Below, piece by piece: positions 24,015-34,986 of a stretch of 64,000 nt of DNA. A program made the translations under genes and the position numbers. Within the stretch, counting starts at the first letter, position 1; each line of letters opens with the position of its first letter. A model generated the notes under the pieces. That model made no database searches and was not told the origin of the DNA. It worked only from the letters and a program-made list of their open reading frames with translations. Origin of the DNA: Apiotrichum sp. Y4204 (lineage: Eukaryota > Basidiomycota > Tremellomycetes > Trichosporonales > Trichosporonaceae); the NCBI GenBank assembly GCA_025531455.1, contig JAMYHL010000071.1, forward strand, positions 124,001-188,000, read 5' to 3'.

Positions 24015-25536
24015 CTAATCCAGAAGCTCAACATCTCCCTCACTCCTTCCTCGTTTACGGTCAAACTTGACCTCAACGCCCCTGATAAACTCGACAATCG
24101 CATCGCCCGTCTCCTGCGGCTTCTCGGCATGCACCCAGTGACCAGTGTCGAGGGTCACAAGCTCCATGTTGGGGAAGAACGCACGGCACATCGGGAGGTT
24201 GTCGTCGCGGACGTAGTCGGCGTTCGCGCCGCGGATGAACAGGGTGGGACCGAACCACTGCGGCGAGTGCGGCGTTACTGGCGGCGGGGGCGTGTATGGG
24301 AACTCGCCGAGGTGGGGGATTGCACGGTGAAGAATGTCGAGGGGGATCCGAAAGCCGAGGACTTTGTCGCCTGCCGCGTTCGTCGTCGTCACCGCGTTTG
24401 TGAGCAGAAACTGGCGTGTCGAGAGGAGCTGGGGTTAGTCAGACGGTTGAGCACCACAGCGCGACACACATGCACCGACTGGGATCTGGCGGGACTCACC
24501 GGCTCGTACTTTTCCAGGATCTCATCCGCCTCCTGCCGCGTCTGCACGCCCGCCGCCGCTATCTCCTTCATACCTTGCGCGTAGTCCGTGTATCTGAGGT
24601 CAGAGTGGGAAGATGAAAGGGTGGCTGGGAGTGCAGCGCGGCTTGTGCCGTTGTGAATGGGCCCAGTACTGCTGTCGCCTTTACTCACTGTTGCTCGATG
24701 GGTTCGCTGCGCGGGCTCATGTCGACGGGAACCAAGCTCGCGAGGCGGCCGTTGAGGTCCGCGTTGAGCGCGAGGGCCATGACGGCTTTTCCGCCCCTGT
24801 GGTCAGTATCCAACCCACGGTCGCAACCCACATGCTGTGCCCGACAAGATGCACCTTCTCCATGCCCTGTCGACGGAAAAGGTACGCAAGGTCAGTCGCT
24901 ATCGCGACGGACGTGTGCGGCTCGGCGTGTGGTGACAGACCGTGGTTGCGCAGGTCCTGGCGTGAGCTGAGGAACAGGGACAACAACTCACGACAGTGTA
25001 CACCCGCATACCGAGCTCCTTTGAGAAGCGGCGCGCAAGCGTGCGCCAGTTCTGCTTTGAGCCGCTGTGGGATCAGTACACATGCATGCAAACTGGATGG
25101 ATAGTCGATGGCAGGTCGGCCATCGTGAATGTTGGTTGTTCCTCCTGTTCCTCCACATTCTCCGGCTTGTGACGCCACAAAGATAAAAAAGAAGAAGAAA
25201 AAATCTTATCATCTCTGGTCCGCAGATTATTGATTCTTGACATCCCAGCAGAATCACTCACAACAGGCCATGGCACACGACGAGGTTCTCGCCGGGTCGC
25301 TTGTCCTCGGACGGCTCGATCACGTCGAACGCGAGGTAAACTGGCGCCGTCGGTGGCTTGTTCTTGCCCCAGTTGGCGTGCGTGAAGATGGTGCGGCAAG
25401 ATGACCGAGGGAGTGGGGCCGTGGTGAAAAATAGGCTGGGGCTGGACACCGATACTAGAGCCGGTGCCAGAGCCGTGCTGCGCGTGCTGCTCCGAGACGC
25501 CTTTGCAGCCGTCCTCTGAGCGATGTTCCTGAGCAT
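24015..25536 (-). CDS. Mitochondrial alpha/beta hydrolase, ABHD11/IMO32-like
   Basis: Six exons (25262-25536, 24992-25064, 24832-24956, 24689-24796, 24500-24593, 24015-24428) encode 362 residues in phase. The first 50 residues are rich in Arg, Ser and Ala (MLRNIAQRTAAKASRSSTRS) and fit a mitochondrial presequence. The core has VCHGLFGSKQNWRTLARRF for the oxyanion loop, the nucleophile elbow GHSMGGKAVMALAL, VDMSPRSEP, IRGANADYV with the probable catalytic Asp, and DTGHWVHAEKPQE with the catalytic His. These are diagnostic of ABHD11. Known members act on acyl esters in mitochondria. Exon 3 uses a GTGGGT donor, which puts the Met-Gly of GHSMGG across the splice. It is transcribed divergently from the Zn2Cys6 gene over a 339-base shared promoter. 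Confidence 0.95.
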
Positions 25537-25875
25537 TGTTATGACGGAGAGGACGACAGTCTGGTGGATGCGGTGACTAACAACAACAACAACTTTTGTC
25601 GTAGCCGCTGTCGACGTCGTCGTCGTTGCTGTGATGACCGACAAGCGTTGGGGCGTGGAAGACCGATTTCGGCCCCGTCCGACGGTGCGGAGTTTAGTGG
25701 TTCCGCCCCATCTTATGTCTTTCTTGTCCGTTTGCCATCGCATTCCCATTCCCATCCACCTCTCGATTCACTTTGCGTTAGAGCGCGCACTTGCATCCAT
25801 CTCAGTCTGCTCTTTTATTCTCATTTCACACCTCTTTATCTCTCTTACCCACCCCTTCTCGTGCATCTCCTTCAA
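25537..25875. promoter_or_regulatory. Divergent promoter, ABHD11-like gene and Zn2Cys6 factor
   Basis: 339 bases separate two ATGs on opposite strands. The + half before 25876 is strongly C/T-rich, a common fungal leader signature; AAC triplets near 25579-25593 form a short simple repeat. No specific operator is recognised. Confidence 0.5.
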
Positions 25876-27813
25876 ATGGCGACATCCTCGGGACCTGCAA
25901 AGGCTGGCGGGACGGCGAGCCAGCGCGCCTGCCTGCGCTGCATTGCCAAAAAGCGACGGGTGAGTGTCCACGCGCCATAATAACACAGACGTTCTCGAAC
26001 AGAGCACGTAGAATGGCATCCGGGATATCACCCAAGTGAAGACTTCATGCTTACTCCAGTGCGACCACGAGCGGCCAGTGTGCGGATCGTGCAACAAGCT
26101 GAAGGTGTCGTGCGAGTATCCTCCGCCACAGAGCAGACGGTGAGTAGCGCGCGGCACGTGCTGAGCCTCAACGTGGATGGGCTGGAGGATAGAGTCTACC
26201 GGCTGAAGGTCGGCAACTCTTGTATGCAGTGTGAGCGGCGCTATGGACAAATCGATTGTCGCCGCAGCATCCTCGGAGTATCAATCCACTCGCCAGCTTT
26301 GCTCATAGTACCCCGGAGCGGGATCCGGCCCTGTCTATCAATACCCCGACGATAATGTCTCTCCTGTCATCTCTTCTCAGAGCTAACCCCCAGCGGCCCC
26401 GTCCCCGGTCTCTCGAAGCGCGCCGAGTGGCGTGTCCAGCAGTGCGAGAACGCGCTCTGGTACCTCATCAACCTCCCAGGCGTCGCGGGGGCAGTTCAGC
26501 GCGCGGTCGCCGCCGGCGCCACCGGGCCCCTGAATGGCGTGTCCAGCGGCAGCAATACCCACCAGAACGGGACGGGTGCATCGACGCGCGCCGGAAGCGC
26601 AGAAGATGGCGAGGTTGTGAGTCCACCATCTGTCACATGGATGTCGTCCACGTCTTGGGTGGCGGGGACATCCCGGCTAGGGAGAGCATAACAGCGATGG
26701 GTATGCTGCGGCTCCACCGACATTCCCTATCCCCATGCTCAGCACCGCATCTCGCAGCCCAACATTCATCGCAAGAGAAGCATGACAAGCTAACCGCCAG
26801 ACCTTTGCCACCGCGCCAACGTCCACGCTCGACCGCGAATCGCGGGCCGAATGGTGGAGCTCCCACCGTCTCGATGCGCCTGCCGACATCCTCGAGTTCC
26901 AGCGTGCATGCCGTACGCTCTCTGGTGATGATGGACCTGATAATGGTAGGTCCCGTTGGCGCGGTGTCAAGGTTGCTGCCGGCGGCACTGACACACAGTC
27001 CACGATCGGCCGCTTGCCTCCCTTCCCCTCCCCACTGAGGCACCCGAGCCTCGCTCTGCTATGTCTACCGCTGCGGCGGCCCCTGGTGCCGGCGTCACGT
27101 CTGTTCCGCCCCCCACGTCCAGCAGTGCGCCGACCGGCCCCACGTCCATCCCACCTGGCGTTCCCCCAGCACAGATCTACACGCCCGCATCGGGCTCCCT
27201 CCGCAACTCGATGGGTCCCTCGCTCTGGCAGCTGGTGACGGCCGCCATCCCGGACGCTGACAACGCGGGATTCACGCGCGAGCTACTGGAGCTGCGTGCA
27301 CGACGCGAGCGCGCGGTGGCGATGGCAGGCGAAAGCGACCTCGGGCCGCGCGACGATATCGAACGGGAGCACGAGCGCGAGCTCCAGCATCTGAGGCAAA
27401 TGGAGCGCGACCGGGTGCGCAATACACCGAGACGGGACGAGCGCGACGGCGGCCGAGAGGATGAACTGCGGGAGGAGGCACGCGCAGAACTGGCGGTGTT
27501 TGAGCGAGAGATGGCGCGCGAGGCTGCCGAGGAGCGAGAGTATGAAGAGCGCCGCGCCCGGGAACGGGAGCAGCGTCGCGCGCGCGATGCCTCCATGTCT
27601 GAGAGTCGGCCATCCTCGGCAGCACCGGCTGAGAAGCGCCCCTCTGACACTGAGGAGGATCGCGAGCGCTTCCCCGAACTGCGACTGCCGCTTGGCGGCG
27701 TGCTCCCGAATGAGCACCTCCCGTGGACATATGGCGCTGGCGGCCACGGCGGCATGAGTGGTGTCGGCGGTGCGGGCGGAAAGCGCCGCCGGCTTGAGGA
27801 TATGTTCTGGTGA
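25876..27813 (+). CDS. Zn2Cys6 fungal transcription factor
   Basis: Exon 1 (25876-25959) and exon 2 (26060-26139) together make a complete binuclear zinc cluster: CLRCIAKKRR followed by CDHERPVCGSCNKLKVSC. The spacing is C-x2-C-x6-C-x6-C-x2-C-x6-C. A linker NVDGLEDRVYRLK lies at about 26172-26208 in a shifted frame, requiring a very short intron. The junctions between 26140 and 26393 are not resolved. A later exon encodes LSKRAEWRVQQCENALWYLINLPGV. Another starts at TFATAPTSTLDRESRAEWW and a last one runs through the MSTAAAAPG region to 27813. The C-terminal third is an Arg/Glu-rich helix (EEARAELAVFEREMAREAAEEREYEERR), ending in a basic KRRRLEDMFW. It lacks an obvious fungal-specific regulatory domain. 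Targets are unknown. Confidence 0.85.
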
Positions 27814-28095
27814 GGGGATGGGAGGATTGTAGCACACACGCGAGCACGCCTCTGTAGATGATACCTACTGCATGTTACCCAATGGACTGATGGTGACCGC
27901 TGTGATGGACAAAGCGAGGATCTCATAAGCTGCGGAGTTGTTCCAGGACTCCCTTTAGTTTCTTCACTGTCTAGTTGACAGTTCCCGTCGATTGGCCCAC
28001 AGCTGCTCATCCGCCGTGACCTGCAAACATACATCTGATATCTGATCCTATGCCACTACAACACCCCGCCCCAAAGCGATCCTCTTCCCTTTCCT
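27814..28095. terminator. Convergent 3' region
   Basis: 282 bases between the stop of the Zn2Cys6 gene (+) and the stop of the aldolase gene (-). It should carry both poly(A) sites; no precise signal is assigned. Confidence 0.4.
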
Positions 28096-29753
28096 CTACA
28101 GGAGACAGTCGGGCTCCTTCATGGTGATCAGCTCGCGCTCGCCCTTGAAGCTGAAGTAGACGGCGGTGGGGTTCTGGACAGTGGCGGCAGTGAAGCGCGC
28201 GTCGTCGTCGTCAATCACCGTCTTCTTGATGCCGTTCGCCTCGGCGGCCTCCTGCATGAGCTGGATCTGGCACTGCTTGTCGAGCGCGGCAAACGAGTAC
28301 ACGACCTCGTCGACCGTGTCGCCGACCGTAAGGAGGCCGTGGTTTTGGAGGATCGCACAGCGGTTCTTAGGTCCCATAGCGGCAGCGATCCGCCCGCCCT
28401 CCTCGGCAGCAAGCACAATGCCCCCAAACGACTTGTACACCGCCTGGTTGTCCCAGAACATGCACGAGTCCTGGTTTGTAATCTCGACGGGGCGGCCAAA
28501 CGCACTCCACGCCTTGCCCGCCACGCTGTGGCAGTGCCCGATCGCCTCAATCTCCGGACGCGCCTTGTGGATCGACGAGTGGATGTAAAAGCCCGCAGCC
28601 TGATGTCAGGATCTGTATAGTTGGGAGCGACTCACGTTGATGGGCAGCTGCGCGCCAATTGTCGGGTGCACGTAGCCCTCGGGCGTGACGAGGACGAGCC
28701 TGGGGTCAGCTGAGTCACAGATGAGTGTTGAGAGGGGGAACAAGAGTATCAACCGCGAGTCCATTGTCTTGCACGATATCTCGCTGCTTTGCATGCCTCG
28801 ACTTTGCAGAAGTGCACACCAAACGGGTTTGGACGAGTGTGGCAGTCAAACCGAGGCAACCACCAAATGTGGCACCTCACTCCTGGCACCACCTCTGATA
28901 CCTGTCCAGCTTTCATCCTCCTTAATACACAACACCAGGCTCCTTTGCTGATGAATCGCGACCCGCATGCTAGTTGAACAACGGGAAACGAGATGCAGCA
29001 TGCCGGACGCATCCAGCACCGCCAGGGAAGCCGTATGGTGGCGTTAAAATAGGGTGGGTGTGGCTCACGAGCAAGTGTGGCACTTTCCAACCCACCCATC
29101 TTCACTTCTCGTTTTCTCGCTTCCCATGCCCCCAGTGGCTCCCAAAGTTCTCCCAGCGCTTCCTGATAGTCCCAAAAGTATACTGGACCCATCAGAAGCG
29201 CGGGAAAAGCCGATCTGAGCAATTGGGATGGGTAAATGTGGCACTTATTTTTGACCCCCTCATCTGCGCTCTTTTCTTCCCAAAATCGTCTCCGTTCCTT
29301 CCCAGATCAACTCACTTGCTCACTGTGATTGCGCTAAAGTGGCAACCAAAGGGATTCATCCAATAATGGTCGCGCTAGCGTCAACAGAGCTCAACTTAGA
29401 TGTCAAAACGTACCAGAATGGGGTCCCGGACGGTGATGTGGCCGGCAACGCCCTCGTTGAATCCCAGCTTTCCCCAGTAGCGAAATCCGATGGCGAGAGA
29501 CTCCTGCGCAGTGTTAGCGGCTTCCCCGAATGCTCATTGTTAGGGTAGGACGCACCTTGATGTACTGGCGCTTCTTGAGCAGGCTCTCCTCGTCTGTCTT
29601 GGTCCAAAAGTCCGGGAAGATCTCAAGCTTGATTGTGCCCTCCTTGTTTCCGCGGAACACACGCGCGATCGCCTCCTTCGGCAGGCCGGTGAGCGACTGC
29701 TTTCCCTGCTCGCTCTCAGCGGCCGGCGGGTTCTGTGTCGCAACGGGAGCCAT
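28096..29753 (-). CDS. Class II aldolase/adducin family protein
   Basis: Five exons (29556-29753, 29414-29503, 29316-29374, 28636-28699, 28096-28599) encode 304 residues, every junction in phase. Recognisable blocks are FRYWGKLGFNEGVAGHITVRDP, RDHYWMNPFGCHFSAITVS, KLVLVTPEGYVHP, the metal-binding FYIHSSIHKARPEIEAIGHCHS and AILQNHGLLTVGDTVDEV. The His residues of HSSIH, GHCHS and NHG are the expected zinc ligands. Fungal relatives are cytosolic and mostly of unknown substrate; some are linked to sugar phosphates. The 59-base exon 3 was placed by its GTTGACGCTAG acceptor and GTGAGT donor. The next intron is 616 bases and holds repeats plus a second NPFGxHF-coding segment. Confidence 0.93.
28805..29244 (-). 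repeat. Repeats and decayed exon-like segment in aldolase intron 3
   Basis: Four copies of TGTGGCA(C/G) in a shared context (28834, 28865, 29073, 29234) are spread over 410 bases. At 28805-28828 the - strand encodes NPFGVHFC, matching exon 3 (NPFGCHFS) with mostly third-base differences. No AG acceptor stands before this copy and no clear donor follows, so it looks unused. Confidence 0.55.
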
Positions 29754-30585
29754 GGTGTGAATGTGTGGATGAGAAGTTGGAGGGAGTTCGAGGGCCGGGA
29801 AACTTCAGTGGGGAGTGAGTGCCTGTAAGAGAGCGGGCAGTTCTCAGCTGCGTTCTTATTATGTATACCGCACACCTTGATCTTTGTCAGTCACATGCGG
29901 GTCGCGCTGTACCCGGCTCGGACAACCCCGACACGCGCCACTGACATTCGGTTGGGGCAGCAACAGCGAGTGGGCTCCACCGCCGACGCGACAGCCGTAC
30001 ATCCGCCGGATAACGCGGCAACGGGGCACTAAAACCCCACCCGGATAAACCACCGAACGCCGAGGCTGTCAAGCAGAATCACTACTGCGGACTCGGCCCA
30101 CTCGGACGGGCCAGCGCGCGCTGCGCACTGCGTCTGGAAATGCGCTGCGTCTGGAGTGAGTTCACGAGTGGCTCCGCCGAGGAATGTGGCAGCCTAGCGG
30201 TCGCGACTAGTATCGCGCGGCGCATGAGGTGCGGCGTTCAAGACGGAGACGAACGATCATCGCGCCGTCGCCATTGCGGAATGCGTACATGCGTCGCGCG
30301 ACGTGCGGCGTACCACTCGTGTTCAACAGTTCATCATGCCGCAACTGACTGCTCAAGCGTCGCCAAGTGGCTGGACCGGTCTAACAAACATTCCGAGCAT
30401 TTTAAATCGGTATAATCTGCACCGAATTACAAGCTGCCGATATGACAGCCAACAACTCAATTTCTCCATTCTCGACGGCGCGATCTGGTTGCAACAGCTA
30501 TTCATTGTGTCCAGTCATGTATTGAGGACGATGTGCTAGTAGGTTACAAGGACAGAATACAGACGCGACAACCACGCGAGGCAGC
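29754..30585. other. Intergenic spacer
   Basis: Upstream of the aldolase gene and downstream of the ABC transporter remnant. No coding or RNA signal is seen; base composition falls toward A/T between 30340 and 30540. Confidence 0.5.
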
Positions 30586-31170
30586 CTACGACGCGGTCTT
30601 GGTCTTCTTGGAGCGCAGCCTGAGGATGAGGAATACCAGCGCGTACGACGAGACGACAAACAGTAGGGTGACCAAGATACCCTTCCAGCCGTCCATTTTG
30701 CTGTGGATCTCCACTGAGCGGAGATACTCGTATCCTTTCTTGTACCCGCAGTACTGACAGCCAGCGGTGGCCCGGCGATTGTTAAGGTAACCGGTAGCGT
30801 ACTTCATGAAGCCCTCGAGGTACTCGCCGCATGTCATGCCCGCCGGCGGATCGAAGAGGCCGTACTCGTGCGGCTTGCATTCGGCACCGGCGTTCCATAT
30901 TGGGAACGTGATCGGCCCCTGCATGAGGTATGTGAACAGGTCGAGGTAGTAAAGCCAGTAGCGCCAGAACGCGGTGAGCGCCTGGTTGGGGATGAGGATT
31001 CCGGCAAACGTCGTCAGGACCATGATGAGCAGCGGAAGAACCGTGGCGGCAAAGACGGGGTTGGGAGCGTAGCGAACCTCGGCGACGATCCAGCCAAAGC
31101 AGAAGACGGGCCACGAGTAGGATCCTCTTCCACATCGATAGGAACGGGTACGAAGGATGACAAGTACGAT
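30586..31170 (-). pseudogene. 3' remnant of a PDR-type ABC transporter
   Basis: The frame ending at 30586 encodes only the last 190 or so residues of a full-length (about 1,400-residue) PDR/CDR drug-efflux transporter. It starts at SYSWPVFCFGWIVAEV. It contains a membrane helix (LPLLIMVLTTFAGILIP), the typical FWRYWLYYLDLFTYLMQG segment, the extracellular Cys-rich loop (GAECKPHEYG, GMTCGEYL, GCQYCGYKKGYEYL) and the final helix (GILVTLLFVVSSYALVFLIL). No nucleotide-binding domain, Walker motif or other membrane domain exists in the 1.3 kb upstream. A remnant of deletion or an ectopic fragment is the simplest reading. The frame is intact and the Cys loop conserved, so decay may be recent. Confidence 0.8.
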
Positions 31171-32508
31171 GTGCGCAGAAGGGGTGCACAAATAGCGCAC
31201 AGAAAGAGGTGTGTGCGGCTCTCGGCGGTTCCAGGCGTGCTGGTCGAGAAGGTGCTTCGTCACCACTGCATGGATGTTTAGGTCGGGTTGGATGTCGGTG
31301 TCCGTCTCCTGCCTCGTCCACAGTCACCCCACGTCTTCTTGTCTACCACAGCGACGGTACATGTTATCGGGATATACAGCTCCCGCATCTTTAGGCCGGC
31401 AGAGGTCAAAACTCGCAGAGCTGGCCTTGGCGCACCCATATACGGCTCTTCCATGTACTCGGCTGTTGATGAAACAGCACTGTGAGGTCAGGACGGTTGG
31501 CACTGTGAGGTCAAGGGGTCCCTCGCACGCACAGCCCTTACCGTACGACGACGGTGGACGACGCCATCCTTGACGCGCCGAGCAGTAGTACCATTTGGAC
31601 GCTGGCTGGAAATGGCGTTTGGACTGGTGCGATGCGCTCTCTCGGCAGCGCGGAGATCTCTCAAGTGTCCCTGTGGCGAGCTGGCCATAGGCTATAGGTT
31701 CAAGTCAGCAGTGGGTGACAGACTGTGTAGTACAGATGCACAGAATGTGTCGCACACCAAACCAGACACGCGCGACGCGACGCGCAACGCTCAAACTCTG
31801 ATAGGATGATAGGACGCGCAGAGAACTAATCACCGTCCAGATCGCACGGGTTCCTGGTCTGTGGGCCCTGGCCTGTGGCCTGTGGTCCGCTCCTGGATCG
31901 TGCGGGCCTGGTTCCGGGAACCCGGCAATGGGTCTGGTGTCGTATCCAGCAACGTTCTCGGTGACATTGATCGCATCAAATCGGATGGAGTCGCGCTGGC
32001 GGTGGCGGTGCTTTATCGTCATTCGGTATGCTTATATGTATGTCTGCTGTATGCCAGATGCGTAGGTGATGAGAGCCAACCTGTGCGTGGACCGTGTCTC
32101 GGCGCGTGTCGGATCTCTGGCTCTCCGGCTCTCAGATCTCACATCTCACGTGCGCTCCCTTGCTCGATAGTGATGGTCCAAACATTGTCCAAGTGGTAAG
32201 TGACGGACGGACTATAGGACTCGGCGATGGACGACCCCACGACTGCCAGGAGTCAGTTGGCGTTTGGGATGGTGCCGCCATCCCACCAGCGACACAGATG
32301 TCCCACACTGAAAAGCTCCCATTATCTGCACGTTCATTGGAATGACATTCATAACATGGTATCTAACCTAAGACTAACGTTCTAATACACAAGCCGCCGC
32401 CACACTGCACCTGTACGTGCGCTCGCTATCGTCCCCTGCTCTCGTCGTCCCCACTGTCGTCATGTACATTTCTCGTCGTCCACGTTCAGTGTCCCCCTAA
32501 TCGTCCGC
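31171..32508. other. Intergenic spacer upstream of the ABC remnant
   Basis: 1.34 kb in which the missing transporter body would be expected. Reading all frames gives no ABC-2 or nucleotide-binding-domain sequence and no other gene. Confidence 0.55.
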
Positions 32509-33728
32509 TCACGTGGCGCTGTTCGTCGGTGCAGCGCCGACGCCGGCAGCGGCAGCGGCAGCCGCGAGTTGCGGGCCCATGAGCGCATATATCTGGTTGT
32601 TCTGCGCACGCGCGACAGCAAGGTCCCTCTCGAGCTGGGCAATCCGGGCGTCGCGTTCCGCCAGCTGGCGTGAGAGCGTCTCGAGCTCCTCCTTCCGCCG
32701 CAAGCGGTGCTTCTGCGCAGAGCGGCGGTTGATCGAGCGACGGTCTGAGAGTTAGTGTTGTTGCTCTAAGCCAACTCACGTTCGAGACGGTCCTGACGGC
32801 GTTGCTCATCATCTCCCGCAGGTGCCGTGGCCGTGCGTGCCCGTTTCGTAGTCGACATGCGGCGGCCGCCGAGCCCCTCGTCGTCGGGCGAGATTGTAGC
32901 GACAGGGGCGGGAGATGCGGTGGCCCACGACGGACCAGTCGCAGCAGCAGGCGAGGCAGTATTCAGATTCAGGCCTCCAATCTCAGCGACAGGGTTTGGA
33001 CCAGGGGAAGGGCCGACGCTGCTCTCCTGGTCGTCGGTCTCCAAGTCTGTAGTGTAGAACCCAGAGTCCGTGTCGACATCGGTGGTGCTCAGCGAGTGGT
33101 GTGAGTGTGTTGAGCGGTGCGAGTGGGAGGACGACGGACGGAATAGCTCGCCCTCGTTGGTGTTGTTCTCCGTCGCAGGCTGCGGGAAGGTGAACGCCGG
33201 CCGAGAGTTGGAGCTAGACGGGTCGAGGCATAGACCATCGAAGAAGGTGCCGCCCGTGCCGCCGGTCGGGTCGTTGAGGAACGCTAGCGAGTTGAACTCG
33301 GAGGGCATGCGGCCAAGAGGCGCCGAGTTGCTGCTCCCAGCAGCGGCATTGTTGCCGTTGCTGAACTGCTCGGGGCGGTAGCTCTGCAGCTGCGGTCAGC
33401 TCGGTATCACTCGTTGCAAATCCACATAGCTGTCCATCATGGGGCTGCCTGTGCTCTGCAACAGGCCGACGTTGCCTTGCCGAATAGAGTTGAAGTCCCG
33501 GCCGACGCTCTCTGCGGGGCCGAGCCCACCGCCGGCGGGCGGGAGCCGCGCGCGCTGGTTGTCATCGGGGCGGATGGTTGCCGATGACGAGTTGAAGCTG
33601 GCGTCAGTGGATGCGGGTTATGTGAGTGAGAACCGGTCACGACGAATACGGGCTGATGGCGTTCTGACAGCACGTCGGCGTGTGATAGCAGATACTCACG
33701 AGTCGGCGGGGCCGAGAGGGGGCGCCAT
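32509..33728 (-). CDS. bZIP transcription factor
   Basis: Four exons (33700-33728, 33426-33597, 32780-33383, 32509-32744) encode 346 residues. The bZIP lies near the C-terminus. Its basic region is HRRSINRRSAQKHRLRRKEE, followed by a leucine zipper with heptads in ELETLSRQLAERDARIAQL and ERDLAVARAQNNQIYALM. The invariant Asn and Arg are present nine positions apart (N-R-R-S-A-Q-K-H-R); a His precedes the Arg where most families have Cys, Ser, Phe or Tyr. The N-terminal 270 residues are Ser/Thr/Asn/His-rich and disordered (HSHRSTHSHHSLS). Exon 1 is only 29 bases. Exon 3 can start at 33383 or six bases upstream at 33389 (CCGCAG/CTGCAG). A TATA box lies about 120 bases upstream. Confidence 0.92.
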
Positions 33729-33843
33729 GGTGATGTCGACACTAGAGGCGCTGCACAATCAAGGAAGGTGGTGGCAAGAGAGAAAAAGTCGAGCACGAGT
33801 GTTGGTGTGTGGTTGAAAGTCTAGTTCCAAAGTGTGGACCGAC

Positions 33844-33854
33844 TTTTATAAAAG
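33844..33854 (-). promoter_or_regulatory. TATA box of the bZIP gene
   Basis: CTTTTATAAAA on the - strand lies about 120 bases upstream of the ATG at 33728, embedded in a near-perfect inverted repeat GACTTTTATAAAAGAGTC (33841-33858). Confidence 0.6.
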
Positions 33855-33858
33855 AGTC

Positions 33859-34986
33859 AGTCACCATCAGAAGTGCAGAAGCAGCATGTCATTGTTGTTG
33901 TCAGGTGGCGAGAGAAGCGGTGAATGATCGGAGGACAAAGAGGGGTGGTGGTGAGGTTGACTGGACTGGCTCGACTCACACGGCAAGGGCGGTAACGTTG
34001 CAACAAGCTCTGTGCTCTGAGCTTAATCTGCGCGATGCCGAGAGTGGGAATGGAAGAGGAGGGAGGAAGGGTGAAAGACGAGAGAGGATGGACGGAGAGG
34101 GGAATGACGATGATGACGATGATGGCGAAGAACAAGGCGGTGATGGCGAGCGGGATAATGTAGACGGGAGGGAAGGGAAAGGGAGGAACAACTAAGATTT
34201 GGGTGCAGGGCACTGACGAGGAACAAAATACACACAGCCCAGTGCATCCATTAATATCATTTTAAACTTTTATTAGAAACGTCACTCTCCCTGGATTACC
34301 ACGCATTGATGCGTTTCACCACTACTTATTAGGTGAGTCAACTCTCCCACGGTACTCTTGACCTGTCGAACCAAACAAAAGTGGCAAACCGCCTTTTGCT
34401 TCCCCGTCTCTGTGCGCTCTCCAGTCTCTCCTCTCCTCTTTTTCTCTCTCTGGCTCCTCCTCTCTCTCGCGCCTCTCCCTGTGCTCAACCCTTCCATTTT
34501 TGTCCACCCGCTCCAGATCCCGGGCCACGACACGAGGCACAAGAGCAATGGGGGGCGCGCAACATGAAGCACGCCGACTCGATCGGAATGCACTAGAACG
34601 GCGCTAGACACGAGAAACAGAAAGGCGAGGAACGCGCCGAGCCCATCGCGACGCGCGCAGAGGAAGAGAAGCGAGGAAAGCGCTCACTGCAAGACTAGAG
34701 AATATAGTTTAGCAGACTCCATGGCCCCGTCGCGCGGGAGCCATCGGTGGCTTGGGGAAATGAACCATGCCATCTGAGGAACTGACCGAACTGAAAGGTG
34801 ACCTCTAAGCTCCCACATCTAGGATGCAAGACGCTGCCCCCACGTCACAGTGGTCACTTGCCGCCCATGATCTGAAGTGATTGTAATACAGCATCCGGCT
34901 TTTGTACCGAGCTTCAGAGCACTCTACCATGGAGGGGCAACCAGCGGGCGCGCCGTCTGAGTTTCTTCATTTGTGTCCATCATTCG
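33859..34986. other. Intergenic spacer
   Basis: Upstream of the bZIP gene and downstream of the FAD oxidoreductase. Between 34040 and 34200 the - strand is pyrimidine-rich. No gene is supported. Confidence 0.5.

Noticed and set aside
28749..29222. 157-codon frame within the aldolase intron as a true exon
   Set aside because: Family alignment is completed by the 59-base exon at 29316-29374 with good splice sites; this frame lacks usable sites. Kept as a finding, not as an exon.
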